DNA of 64,000 nucleotides. Origin: Bacteroidota bacterium (lineage in GTDB: Bacteria; Bacteroidota; Bacteroidia; Chitinophagales; Chitinophagaceae). Positions 26,784 to 35,649 of the stretch are shown here, in pieces (within the stretch, counting starts at the first letter, position 1; every line of letters begins with the position of its first letter). The notes below the pieces were generated by a model. The model was not told the origin of the DNA, did no database searches, and saw nothing but the letters and a program-made list of their open reading frames with translations. The translations under genes and the position numbers were made by a program. The stretch covers positions 62,001 through 126,000 of the forward strand of contig JABDAZ010000003.1 of the NCBI GenBank assembly GCA_013288945.1. Direction: 5' to 3'.

Positions 26784-27131
26784 TTAAGCTTTATTTTCTT
26801 TCAATTGATGGTCGCGGAATTTTGCATAAAAATTTTTTGCATATTCCTTCATATCGCTTACCAGTTCTACATCTTGCGTTGCACGCTGAAACGTTTCCGC
26901 CATCGTCATAAACGTTTGATAATAGAAATCCGCCATTTCATCAACCATCATATCTTTTGTCCAAAGATCAATGCGCAGCGCTGTTTTATCGGTGCTGTCC
27001 CAAAAAGAAATCATCATTGCTTTGGCTTTGTTATCAGTTTCAGCAGTTGTGTCGGAAGCGCTCCACGTAATTTGTTCCGGCACGCGCGCATCATCCAATA
27101 CCACATCAATTATTATCGAAGATTTTTTCAT
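26784..27131 (-). CDS. gldC: Gliding motility protein GldC
   Basis: 115 residues without a signal peptide. KKSSIIIDVVLDDARVPEQITWSASD and DLWTKDMMVDEMADFYYQTF are characteristic of GldC, a cytoplasmic protein of the Bacteroidetes gliding/type IX secretion context. Exact role uncertain. A -7 box (TAACTTTG on the minus strand, 27151-27158) is 20 nt upstream, so gldC-yqeY-cvpA likely form an operon. Confidence 0.92.
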   Translation of the reverse strand: MKKSSIIIDVVLDDARVPEQITWSASDTTAETDNKAKAMMISFWDSTDKTALRIDLWTKDMMVDEMADFYYQTFMTMAETFQRATQDVELVSDMKEYAKNFYAKFRDHQLKENKA

Positions 27132-27150
27132 AAAAAAATTTATCAGGCGC

Positions 27151-27158
27151 CAAAGTTA
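27151..27158 (-). promoter_or_regulatory. -7 box of the gldC operon
   Basis: TAACTTTG, full match to TAnnTTTG, overlapping the end of the upstream glycosyltransferase gene. No clear -33 element. Confidence 0.45.
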
Positions 27159-28298
27159 GCTGGAATATTTATTCGGTTTATTATTATTTGCCGCGTTTAA
27201 AATTCCATTTAAAATTAATGATTTCGTTTTTTGAAAATCGAATTGTTCAACTTTCGATTTTCCTTTTTCAATTAATTTGTTGCGCAGGTTTTCATCTTTA
27301 TACAACAACATTAATTGAGCTGATAACGATTCGGGATTATTAATATCAGCATACAACGCTGCGCCAGCCAGCGTTTCGCGGCAGGCTTCATTATCATTTG
27401 CTATTATTGCAATTTCAGATTTGCATGCGTTTAATACAATTGTTGCAGGTTCGCTTTCGTTTGTTTTATTTATTAATACATAGCAAGCTGCAATTATTTT
27501 TATCAATTCATCATTTGTAAAACGATTTATTAAATGCACGTCAGCTTTGTATTTATAGCTTTCTAATTTTTGAATAAACAGGTTGTTTTTATTAATATTT
27601 TTTATAGCAATTACAAGTTGCATATTCGATTGCTGGCGTTTTTTAAACTGGGAAAATGCTTTAAGTATATTAACAAAATTTTCATTTTCAAATGAACCTG
27701 CAACGGCAAAAAATTCTTTTGCGCCGGCATATTTTATTTTTATATTTTCTTTTTCAGTCCACGCAAGTGGCGCCGAGCCTGCGTTTGGCGCGCTTCTAAT
27801 TATAAATAATTTCTTTTCTTCTAACTTATATTTATTAATAAATTCCTGTTTATTTTTTTCTGAAAAAACAAAAATGGTTTGTGCTTTTTGTAAAGTTGAT
27901 GTCAATCTTTTTTTATAAAATGAAAAATAATTTTTGTTCAAACCATTAATTTTCTCATTTATTTCCGGCATCCAAACGCATTGATTTATGGAAGATGATG
28001 ATGCGACGCCGCCGGTTGTTATTAATAAATCAATTTTATATTTTTTCACCAAATTCGGAAGCTGAAAACCGTACCAGATTTTCCAGCCGAAAATATTTTT
28101 GAATGATTTTTTTATTATCAATTTTTTTTCATCAACATAAATATCTTTTTGATTGATATAAAATTGATCAACCAAAAAAAACCATTCGTGTTCTTTGTTT
28201 TCTTTCGTAATAATATATAGCGAAGAAAAAATAAAATGTTTCGCTTCTTCTGAAACACAATTAAAAATTAGCGGCCTTAAATCAATAATAATTTTCAT
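27156..28298 (-). CDS. Glycosyltransferase (GT4-like)
   Basis: About 380 residues with two Rossmann-like halves. The C-terminal half has the pattern FFAVAGSFENENFVNILKAF, VHLINRFTNDELIKIIAACYVLINKTNESEP and a final GxA-x-N-P region (GAALYADINNPESL), as in GT-B family 4 enzymes. The usual EGFG motif is replaced by NESEPA. Donor and acceptor are unknown. The longer frame to 28325 begins with poor starts; ATG 28298 precedes KIIIDLRPLIF. Confidence 0.85.
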   Translation of the reverse strand: MKIIIDLRPLIFNCVSEEAKHFIFSSLYIITKENKEHEWFFLVDQFYINQKDIYVDEKKLIIKKSFKNIFGWKIWYGFQLPNLVKKYKIDLLITTGGVASSSSINQCVWMPEINEKINGLNKNYFSFYKKRLTSTLQKAQTIFVFSEKNKQEFINKYKLEEKKLFIIRSAPNAGSAPLAWTEKENIKIKYAGAKEFFAVAGSFENENFVNILKAFSQFKKRQQSNMQLVIAIKNINKNNLFIQKLESYKYKADVHLINRFTNDELIKIIAACYVLINKTNESEPATIVLNACKSEIAIIANDNEACRETLAGAALYADINNPESLSAQLMLLYKDENLRNKLIEKGKSKVEQFDFQKTKSLILNGILNAANNNKPNKYSS

Positions 28299-28307
28299 AA
28301 ATGGCTG

Positions 28308-28315
28308 CAAAGGTA
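28308..28315 (-). promoter_or_regulatory. -7 box of the glycosyltransferase gene
   Basis: TACCTTTG on the minus strand, 10 nt before the ATG, so the leader would be only a few nt long. Confidence 0.4.
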
Positions 28316-28430
28316 GCCGCATCAATTTAAAAAGATGGCGAAATACATAACAATATAATTGACAAATGCAATAGCAATTTTGCCTTGTTAAGTGTGGTAA
28401 TAACCGCGATTTTTTTAACGTGTAAACGCC

Positions 28431-28461
28431 TTGACATTTTTATTATGTCGAAGTAACTTTG
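28431..28461 (+). promoter_or_regulatory. Promoter of the type IX-secreted protein gene
   Basis: TTGA at 28431-28434, 19-bp spacer, TAACTTTG at 28454-28461. The start codon is 33 nt further. Confidence 0.55.
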
Positions 28462-28493
28462 AAGCATTAATCCATCCGTCAAAAATCCGTACC

Positions 28494-29678
28494 ATGAAAA
28501 AACTTTACACAGTTTTTTTTGCAATGACATTAATAATTATTGCAAATTTACCGACACAGGCTTTAGCGCAATGTACTTGTTCAGGCGGGCTTCCTGCAAC
28601 TGCAATTACTTATTACACGCCGCTTGATACAACAAATGCGGGCTCATCAACCATCAGTTTTCCAAAGTTTGATCCTTCAATCGGCACATTAAGCTGCGCC
28701 AATTTTGATGATACAATTTCGGGTATAACAACAACCAATGTTTGGAACAAAGCGAGCACAAAAACTTTGTACAAATTTTTATTAACCGTTGCCAATAATA
28801 TTGCCGGCCCCGGTGTTTCTGTTGATGAAGATTTTACAAAAATTTACGGGCCGGATTCTTTAAATGCAATGGGCAATTCTCCTGGTGATAGTATTGTTTA
28901 TGGACCAGATAATTTATTTAATAATGTGCACGACCATACCAACGTGTCAAACCTTGCGCCTTATCTCGGCAGCGGAAACGTAAACTATACTTACACGCTT
29001 AATGGCGGATTAATTTCCCTTGTTGGTTCACTAAACTATGGCGACCAGATTATAACGAATTATTGGGGTGGTTTCCGGTTAACTTATTATTGGTGCCCTT
29101 CGCTGCCATTGGCACTTAACCTTACCAATTTTATTGCATTTAAAAATGGTAAAAATGTGCAATTGCAATGGCAGGCCGTTAATGAGCAAAGCAATATAAT
29201 GTACGATGTAGAATACAGCAAAGATGGTTCAACTTTTCAGTCTGCAGGCAACAGTTTGCCATCAACTTATACTGATGGCGACAGCACTTCATCTTATCAG
29301 TTCTTATATCCGGTTTCCAACGTTAATGCAGGTAAATTATATTTTCGCATCAAGCGCGTAGATGCTGCAGGAAAATCTTCTTACACAGCAATAAAAATTG
29401 TAAATATTGAATCTTCTTCATTAATAACTTACCAGGTTTATCCGAACCCGGTTGTTAATACAGTGGTGCTTGAATTCAGCGAAGCGCAAACCGGCAATTT
29501 TGCTGTATCACTTGTAAATGCATTGGGCCAGCCTGTGCAACAAAAAATGGTTACCCTTTCGGGAACCAATCAAATTAAACTCGATTTAAATAATAAACCC
29601 GCGGCGGGATTGTATTATTTGCATGCAAAAGACCAGGCACATAATATACAATATGTAACCAAAGTATTTATCAAATAA
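28494..29678 (+). CDS. Secreted protein with type IX sorting domain
   Basis: 394 residues: signal peptide (ending QALAQ), a Cys-containing start (CTCSGG), a central region without recognised domain, a fibronectin-like segment (about 220-310) and a C-terminal type A sorting domain of about 80 residues (YQVYPNPV, NALGQPV, AAGLYYLHA, ending KVFIK). Such proteins cross the outer membrane by the type IX system and are anchored or released. The adhesive or enzymatic role is unknown. A terminator hairpin follows. Confidence 0.85.
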   Translation: MKKLYTVFFAMTLIIIANLPTQALAQCTCSGGLPATAITYYTPLDTTNAGSSTISFPKFDPSIGTLSCANFDDTISGITTTNVWNKASTKTLYKFLLTVANNIAGPGVSVDEDFTKIYGPDSLNAMGNSPGDSIVYGPDNLFNNVHDHTNVSNLAPYLGSGNVNYTYTLNGGLISLVGSLNYGDQIITNYWGGFRLTYYWCPSLPLALNLTNFIAFKNGKNVQLQWQAVNEQSNIMYDVEYSKDGSTFQSAGNSLPSTYTDGDSTSSYQFLYPVSNVNAGKLYFRIKRVDAAGKSSYTAIKIVNIESSSLITYQVYPNPVVNTVVLEFSEAQTGNFAVSLVNALGQPVQQKMVTLSGTNQIKLDLNNKPAAGLYYLHAKDQAHNIQYVTKVFIK

Positions 29679-29708
29679 ATTAAACTTTCACCCCTTTAAA
29701 ACTATATC

Positions 29709-29739
29709 AGAAGGCCTTTTAAAACGGGCCTTCTTTTTT
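29709..29739 (+). terminator. Terminator hairpin
   Basis: AGAAGGCC / GGCCTTCT stem with a T7 tract, after the type IX substrate gene. Confidence 0.85.
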
Positions 29740-29754
29740 TACAACATTCTTTGC

Positions 29755-29762
29755 TACATTTG
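29755..29762 (+). promoter_or_regulatory. -7 box of the DUF4290 gene
   Basis: TACATTTG ends 5 nt before the first ATG (29767), so the mRNA is leaderless there or translation starts at the ATG at 29776. Confidence 0.4.
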
Positions 29763-29766
29763 TTTT

Positions 29767-30504
29767 ATGGATAATATGGAATACAATACCACGCGCAACC
29801 ATTTAATAATGCGCGAATATGGAAGGCACATTCAAAAAATGATTGAATATTTATTAACGCTGGAAGATCCTGAAACACGCCAGCGCAACTCACAGGCAGT
29901 TATTGAGCTGATGGGGTTTTTAAATCCACATTTAAAAAACGTAGAAGATTTTCGTCATAAATTATGGGATCATTTGTTTTTAATATCTGATTTTAAATTG
30001 CAGGTAAATTCACCTTACCCGATACCAACAAGAGAAACTTTACGCGCAAGGCCAGACGCGATGAAATATCCGAAACGCTATCCGAAATTATCTCATCTTG
30101 GTAAAAATTTAGAACTGGTTATTAATAAAGCTTTGGCAGAAGAAAACCCTGATAAACGAAATGGTTTTGCAAATGCTGTTGCTTATTATATGAAGCTTGC
30201 TTACAACAACTGGCACAAAGAAACCGTGCACGATGATGCCATACAAAGTGAGCTTTCGGTTATAACCGGCGGCCAGCTTGAATTTACAAACACGCCTTAT
30301 GTAAAAAGTTTTCGCCCGTCTGATAACAGGGAACGCGAACGTGGAAGTTATGGTGGCGATTACAGGAACAAACGCAGCAACCAAAAATTTCAACCAAGAA
30401 ATAATAACAACAACAATAATAATAATCGCAACGGCAACGATAGAAATGACCGGAACGATCGGAATAACAACAACAATAATAAATTTAAAAAGAAAAGATT
30501 CTGA
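29767..30504 (+). CDS. DUF4290 domain protein with Asn-rich tail
   Basis: 245 residues. The first 180 form the DUF4290 domain (EYNTTRNHLIMREYGRHIQ, LWDHLFLISDF, PYPIPTRE), specific to Bacteroidetes and of unknown function. The last 55 residues are low-complexity, made of Asn, Arg, Asp and Lys, and end KFKKKRF; this basic, disordered tail suggests RNA or nucleic-acid contact, which is inference. The second Met (29776) is an alternative start. Confidence 0.85.
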   Translation: MDNMEYNTTRNHLIMREYGRHIQKMIEYLLTLEDPETRQRNSQAVIELMGFLNPHLKNVEDFRHKLWDHLFLISDFKLQVNSPYPIPTRETLRARPDAMKYPKRYPKLSHLGKNLELVINKALAEENPDKRNGFANAVAYYMKLAYNNWHKETVHDDAIQSELSVITGGQLEFTNTPYVKSFRPSDNRERERGSYGGDYRNKRSNQKFQPRNNNNNNNNNRNGNDRNDRNDRNNNNNNKFKKKRF

Positions 30505-30529
30505 TAATCTGAGTTGTAATAATTTAGCG

Positions 30530-30580
30530 GCGAAGAAAATGATGGCAGTTTAATCCACCAATTTCTTCGCTTTTATTTTT
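30530..30580 (+). terminator. Terminator hairpin before murA
   Basis: GCGAAGAAA pairs with TTTCTTCGC across a 23-nt loop, followed by TTTTATTTTT. Confidence 0.6.
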
Positions 30581-30629
30581 ATTAATAAGCATATTTCAGC
30601 AAGAAAAAAATTCACCAAAATATTTAACC

Positions 30630-31934
30630 GTGCATTCATTTGAAGTTACCGGCGGAAAAAAACTGAACGGAGAAATTGTTCCGCAGGGCGCAAAAAACGA
30701 AGCGTTGCAAATTATCAGCGCCGTATTATTAACGCCGGAAAAAATAACGGTTTCAAATATTCCTGATATACTCGATGTAAATTTATTAATAGAATTGCTC
30801 GGAGAAATGGGTGTGAAAACGGATCGCATAAGCCGTGATACATGCATCTTCCAAGCAGATAATGTGAACATAGATTATTTGCGAAGCGAAGATTACCGCA
30901 AAAAAAGCGGCAGGCTGCGTGGCGCTGTAATGGTTGCCGGGCCTATGTTAGCGCGTTTTGGAAAAGCTTTTATTCCAAAACCCGGCGGCGATAAAATTGG
31001 AAGAAGAAGGTTAGACACACATATTATCGCGTTTCAAAAACTTGGTGCGCAATTTAATTATCAATCAGAAGATGGTTTCTTTCATCTTGAAGCAAAAAAA
31101 TTACAAGGCACCAATTTATTATTGGATGAACCATCTGTAACCGGCACTGCAAATATTGTAATGGCCACTGTAATGGCAAATGGAATCACCACCATTTATA
31201 ATGCAGCGTGCGAACCTTACATTCAGCAATTGTGTAAAATGCTTAACCGCATGGGCGCAAAAATCACTGGTATCGGAAGCAATTTATTAACGATTGAAGG
31301 TGTTGATTATCTCGGCGGAACTGAACACAGAATGCTCCCGGATATGATTGAAATCGGATCTTTTATCGGCCTTGCAGCGATGACGCAAAGTGATATCACC
31401 ATTAAAAATGTAAGCCTCGAAAATTTGGGTGTGATACCGGATAAATTTAAACAGCTTGGTATCAAAATGAATTTTGTTGGCGATGATATTCATATTCCCG
31501 CACAAGATTTATATGAAATAGAAACGTATTTGGATGGTTCCATTCTTACCATTTATGATCATCCGTGGCCAGGTTTTACGCCGGATTTAATAAGCATTAT
31601 CCTGGTTGTTGCAACGCAGGCAAAAGGCTCGGTATTAATACATCAAAAAATGTTTGAGAGCCGTTTGTTTTTCGTTGATAAATTAATTGATATGGGTGCG
31701 CAAATAATTTTGTGTGATCCGCACCGTGCCGCAATTATCGGCATGGCGCGCGATCATAAATTGCGCGGCATTACGATGAGCAGCCCAGACATCAGGGCTG
31801 GCGTGGCTTTGCTGATAGCTGCATTAAGCGCCGACGGAAAAAGTATTATTCAAAATATCGATCAGATAGATCGCGGTTATCAATATATTGATGAACGATT
31901 GAATAAAATTGGTGCGGGAATTAAGCGGATATAA
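30630..31934 (+). CDS. murA: UDP-N-acetylglucosamine 1-carboxyvinyltransferase MurA
   Basis: 434 residues, full length. It starts with GTG (30630); no ATG is available before FEVTGGKKLNGEI. Lys22-Asn23 of the EPSP-synthase fold are present (GAKNEAL). The active-site loop reads PGGDKIGRRRLDTH: Asp121 stands where most MurA enzymes have the Cys that fosfomycin alkylates. The enzyme makes the first committed step of peptidoglycan synthesis. The Asp form is known from naturally fosfomycin-resistant MurA proteins of other bacteria. Confidence 0.95.
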   Translation: MHSFEVTGGKKLNGEIVPQGAKNEALQIISAVLLTPEKITVSNIPDILDVNLLIELLGEMGVKTDRISRDTCIFQADNVNIDYLRSEDYRKKSGRLRGAVMVAGPMLARFGKAFIPKPGGDKIGRRRLDTHIIAFQKLGAQFNYQSEDGFFHLEAKKLQGTNLLLDEPSVTGTANIVMATVMANGITTIYNAACEPYIQQLCKMLNRMGAKITGIGSNLLTIEGVDYLGGTEHRMLPDMIEIGSFIGLAAMTQSDITIKNVSLENLGVIPDKFKQLGIKMNFVGDDIHIPAQDLYEIETYLDGSILTIYDHPWPGFTPDLISIILVVATQAKGSVLIHQKMFESRLFFVDKLIDMGAQIILCDPHRAAIIGMARDHKLRGITMSSPDIRAGVALLIAALSADGKSIIQNIDQIDRGYQYIDERLNKIGAGIKRI

Positions 31935-32060
31935 AATTAAATTAAGAAAGGTTTTACAAATTATTAATTCAAATAAAATTTATAAAATCTCATTATCAAT
32001 TTATCTAAACATAATTTAGTTATCATTAATAGCAATCATTAAAAATTATACAAAATCATC

Positions 32061-32636
32061 ATTCAGAATACAAATAAAAAACTCATCATCATAACTGCTC
32101 CTTCCGGCGCGGGCAAAACTTCTATTACCCGTTTTTTGTTGAATAAATACCGGCAATTGTCTTTTTCTATTTCTGCAACAACGCGCAAACCGCGTTCGAA
32201 TGAAATTGAAAATGCTGATTATTATTTTATGGATTTGGATCATTTTACAGAAAAAATACAACACGAAGAATTTGTAGAATGGGAAATGGTTTATGAAGGA
32301 AAATATTATGGCACATTAAAAAGTGAACTCGAAAGAATCTGGAACAATAATCAAACGCCTGTTCTTGATATTGATGTGAAAGGCGCCATTCATGTGCAAC
32401 AACAATTTGGCGAAAATTGCCTTTCTATTTTTATTGAACCGCCTTCTATTGAAGTGCTGAAACAACGGCTTGCATCAAGAGGAACGGAAGGGCTTGAATC
32501 TTTTCAAAACCGCATTAATAAAGCATCCTACGAAATTTCTTTCAAACATCATTTCAATACAATTATTATTAATGATGATTTAAACCATGCCTGCGAACAG
32601 GCAGAAAATGTCATTAAAAATTTCCTGAACTTTTAG
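32061..32636 (+). CDS. gmk: Guanylate kinase with non-canonical start
   Basis: About 191 residues. The P-loop TAPSGAGKTSITRF lies at 32094-32135, followed by SFSISATTRKPR, YYFMDLDHF, FVEWEMVYEGKYYGT and VLDIDVKGA, all as in guanylate kinases (GMP to GDP). Between the in-frame stop at 32040 and the P-loop there is no ATG, GTG or TTG; the first TTG (32136) is after the P-loop and would remove it. ATT at 32061 (giving QNTNKKLIIITAPSG) is the best start by length; ATC at 32055 or 32058 are alternatives. A sequence error cannot be excluded. Confidence 0.88.
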   Translation: MQNTNKKLIIITAPSGAGKTSITRFLLNKYRQLSFSISATTRKPRSNEIENADYYFMDLDHFTEKIQHEEFVEWEMVYEGKYYGTLKSELERIWNNNQTPVLDIDVKGAIHVQQQFGENCLSIFIEPPSIEVLKQRLASRGTEGLESFQNRINKASYEISFKHHFNTIIINDDLNHACEQAENVIKNFLNF

Positions 32637-32707
32637 TTTTAATTGTAAAATTTACAGTCGTTTTTCAACGCTTTGTATTTGATTTTTATAGTTTAAATTC
32701 GCAACAG

Positions 32708-33985
32708 ATGTTAAATACAAACACACTTATACTAACTGTTATCGCGTGGCTGATGATTGTTTTTTTCTCCGGCATTGAAGTTGCGTTTAGCAATGCCAAC
32801 AAATTATCTATTGAATTAAAAAAGAAACAAGGCCTTAGCAGCGGAATTATTTTATCAAAATTATTAATGCACCCCGCACAATTTATCGGCGCCACATTAA
32901 TAGGTTTCAATTTATTTTTAGTGATTTTTGGTTTGTTGGTTGGCGAAACTTTTTTGCCATTGTGGAACTGGCTTATTAATAAAATACATATCCAGAGTGG
33001 CTACGTAAATTTTATGCGGCTTTTTTTTGAAACCATTATTGCCACATTTTTTATTTTACAGTTTGGCGAGTTTGTTCCCAAATCAATTTTCAGATCAAAG
33101 AGTGATAAATTGTTGTCGGTTTTTTCTGGTACGGCAAATTTTTTTTATAGCCTTTTTTATCCCATTGCAAATTTTTTTGCTGTCATTTCCGGATGGATTT
33201 TAAAATATGTTTTTAACGTGCGCATCGAACAAAACCAGGAAGTATTTTCCAATGCCGGCATGGAGCATTTTTTTCAGCAAACCGGCGAAGACAGTGAGGA
33301 TAACCAGGAATTGAATACCGAATTATTTGAAGCCGCATTATCATTACCAAAAGTAAAAGTGCGCGAATGTTTGGTGCCGCGCAAAGAAATTGAAGGCGTT
33401 AATTTAAATACTACTGTTGAAGAAGTACGTCAAAAATTTGTGGCAACAAAATTGAGTAAGCTGGTTGTTTACGACAGCAATCTTGATCATATCGTTGGTT
33501 ATGTTCACCAGTTGGATTTGTTTAAAAACCCGCCTTTTATAAAATCAATTTTATTGCCGATTCCCGCAGTGCCGGAAAGTATGGGAGCAACGGATTTGAT
33601 TAATAAATTTACCAAAGAAAGAAAGAGCATTGCGTGGGTTGTGGATGAGTTTGGCGGAACTGCCGGCATTGTAACAATGGAAGATTTGCTGGAATAAATT
33701 TTTGGTGAAATAAAAGATGAATACGACACGGAAGAATTTGAAGAGAAAAAAATAAGCAACGAAGAATATATTTTTTCAGGAAGATTGGAACTGGATTATT
33801 TGAATGAAAAATATGGTTTGGAATTTCCGGATAAAGAGTCGGAAACCTTGTCTGGCTTTATTATTAATGAGCATGAAACTATTCCGCGGTTGAAGGAATT
33901 TATTATTATTGGCGATTATGAATTTGAAATTCTTGTGGTAAGTGACACGCGGATTGAAATGGTGCGGATGAAAATTTTGAAATAG
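32708..33985 (+). pseudogene. Hemolysin-family (CNNM/CBS/CorC) protein interrupted by in-frame TAA
   Basis: The first part (32708-33697) encodes a CNNM membrane domain with three to four segments (residues 1-170; FFSGIEVAF, GEFVPKSI) and a CBS pair ending FGGTAGIVTMEDLLE. A TAA at 33695-33697 stands where the family has Glu (EDLLEEIFGEI). The same frame then stays open for 95 codons (IFGEIKDEYDTEEF to the C-terminal transporter-associated domain) and stops at 33985. One base change GAA to TAA explains it. Without it the product would be about 425 residues, a putative divalent-ion transport regulator. Confidence 0.85.
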
Positions 33986-34124
33986 TTGCCTGAATTGAAA
34001 TTGGTGGGATTAATGAAATTAGTAGGATAAATTTTTTTGGGGATACTTTTTAATTTTTACTTCCTTTCTAAAATAATTACTACAACTCAAACAAAGAATG
34101 AAACAAAAAGTTTCACAAAGAAAT

Positions 34125-34152
34125 TTTTTACTTTTTAATTTTTACTTTTTAC
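34125..34152. repeat. T-rich heptad array
   Basis: Four units TTTTTAC/TTTTTAA with exact 7-bp step. Confidence 0.75.
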
Positions 34153-34182
34153 TTTATTTCTTCGCTCAATAATGAACTGAAA

Positions 34183-34241
34183 GTACAAGTGTGCGACGCA
34201 ACGGGAGCTTAATAGTTTTTCAAATGCCTGGACAAAAAATA
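34183..34241 (+). repeat. GTAC-bounded dispersed repeat, copy B
   Basis: GTACAAGTGTGCGACGCAAC at the left; ATGCCTGGACAAAAAAT at the right, a diverged copy. Confidence 0.7.
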
Positions 34242-34307
34242 AGTTGACGGTTAACGGATCACAGTTGACAGATACTTGATTTTTACTTTTTAATTTTTCC
34301 TTTTTAT
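34242..34307. repeat. Two adjacent heptad arrays
   Basis: Five units of the AGTTGAC type (34242-34276) followed by four T-rich units (34280-34307), showing a change of unit sequence while the 7-bp period nearly persists. Confidence 0.75.
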
Positions 34308-34471
34308 TTATTGCTGTTCATTAATCATTTCTATTAACCAATGTTAAACCACGGTTAATCAGGTGCAGTTATTTTTTGTTGCTGTAATTATTAATGATTT
34401 TCGTTTACGAACAAAATGATACGCAATATTTGATTCAAAATTTTTTTTCATAGGTCAGTTAGGAGTAAACT

Positions 34472-34506
34472 AAGCACCTCAAATTCTTTTGAGGTGCTTG
34501 TTTTTT
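34472..34506 (+). terminator. Strong orphan terminator
   Basis: Perfect 12-bp stem AAGCACCTCAAA / TTTGAGGTGCTT with a 4-nt loop and T-run. The preceding 480 bp have no recognisable gene, so a small RNA or read-through from the hemolysin-family gene is implied. Confidence 0.85.
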
Positions 34507-34574
34507 AGGGAATGCCCAAAATATAAGCGCGAAACAAAACTTCAATCTCATTAGCTTCGTAGATGTTTTCAAAT

Positions 34575-34582
34575 TAACTTTG
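34575..34582 (+). promoter_or_regulatory. -7 box of tatC
   Basis: TAACTTTG, 36 nt before the tatC ATG. Confidence 0.45.
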
Positions 34583-34617
34583 CGGCATTATAAAAATTGC
34601 GGCATCTTCATTTACCG

Positions 34618-35481
34618 ATGGCTTTAAATTTAATAGACAGGTTTAAAAGTAGTTCAGATAATCCTGAAATGTCTTTCGTGGATCATTTGGAAGCGTTGCG
34701 CTGGCATATTGTGCGCGCGGTGATTGCTATAATGGTTGTAGCAATTGTCGTGTTTATTAAGATGGACTGGATTTTTGAAAAAATTATTTATGGCCCGCTT
34801 CGGCCAGATTTTATAAGTTATTCGGCTTCCTGCAAAGTGAGCCATTTTTTACATTTGGGCGATGTGCTTTGTATTCCATCAATTGCCGGTGTAAAATTGC
34901 AAACAACTTCATTCAGTTCTCAATTTATATCTAGCCTTACTATTTCTTTGGTTGGCGGTTTTATTGTTTCGTTTCCCTATGTATTTTGGGAATTTTGGCG
35001 TTTTGTAAAACCTGCGCTTTCTAATAAAGAATCAAAAAATACACGTGGCGCCATTTTTTGGGTTACGTTCTTTTTTTTATTGGGAATTGGTTTTGGTTAT
35101 TTTTTATTAGCGCCATTTACATTCAGTTTTTTGGCAAATTATAAATTGGGCATCAGCGCCATGATTGAAACAAAACCAACGCTTGATGATTATCTCGATA
35201 ATATGGTAGAGATATTAATCGGCGCGGGGCTTGCGTTTCAGCTTCCTATAATAAGTAATGTGCTTACACGCATACGATTAATAAGCCCGAAATTTTTGCG
35301 CACTTACCGCAAATATGCATATGTTGCCATTTTGATTATTGCTGGCATAATTACTCCGTCGCCAGATTGGATGAGCCAGACAATTGTTGCAGTTCCATTA
35401 ATATTGTTGTATGAATTGAGTATTTGGGTTTCTGTAAGAGTAGCCAAAGAATTGAAGAAGAAAGATGAAGAATGGAGTTAA
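34618..35481 (+). CDS. tatC: Sec-independent protein translocase TatC
   Basis: 287 residues with six membrane segments. Conserved features: MSFVDHLEALRWHIVRA at the N-terminus (the substrate-binding Glu), FPYVFWEFWRFVKPAL in the middle, and ITPSPDWMSQTIVAVPLILLYELSIW at the end. TatC recognises twin-arginine signals. The membrane-spanning order and length are complete, although a 25-residue insert (about 60-85, with two Cys) lengthens the first periplasmic loop. Start at ATG 34618; the seven residues upstream have no good start. TatA is not in the window. Confidence 0.94.
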   Translation: MALNLIDRFKSSSDNPEMSFVDHLEALRWHIVRAVIAIMVVAIVVFIKMDWIFEKIIYGPLRPDFISYSASCKVSHFLHLGDVLCIPSIAGVKLQTTSFSSQFISSLTISLVGGFIVSFPYVFWEFWRFVKPALSNKESKNTRGAIFWVTFFFLLGIGFGYFLLAPFTFSFLANYKLGISAMIETKPTLDDYLDNMVEILIGAGLAFQLPIISNVLTRIRLISPKFLRTYRKYAYVAILIIAGIITPSPDWMSQTIVAVPLILLYELSIWVSVRVAKELKKKDEEWS

Positions 35482-35486
35482 TTAGC

Positions 35487-35514
35487 GTTGACTGATGATT
35501 GATAATCGATGACC
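35487..35514. repeat. Heptad array (GATNANN type)
   Basis: Four 7-bp units after tatC: GTTGACT, GATGATT, GATAATC, GATGACC. Confidence 0.6.
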
Positions 35515-35649
35515 GGACTTTATTTTATTTTCTTGTGTTTTCTTTAAAGTAATTTATTAAAAAGATTAAAATAAAAATGGTCAATATTTATAAAAAATAT
35601 TGACCATTTAAATTATATCAATAATGAAAGATCGGCGAACTATCATTGC

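Larger units (their letters stand above)
33986..34617. other. 632-bp intergenic region with repeats and an orphan terminator
   Basis: No gene was found. It contains T-rich heptad arrays (34047-34060, 34125-34152, 34280-34307), a further heptad array of the AGTTGAC type (34242-34276), copy B of the GTAC-bounded repeat (34183-34241), a strong terminator (34472-34506) with no gene before it, and the tatC promoter. Confidence 0.75.

Noticed and set aside
32136-32138. TTG at 32136 as the gmk start
   Set aside because: It lies after the P-loop, which is essential for kinase activity and encoded in the same frame just upstream.
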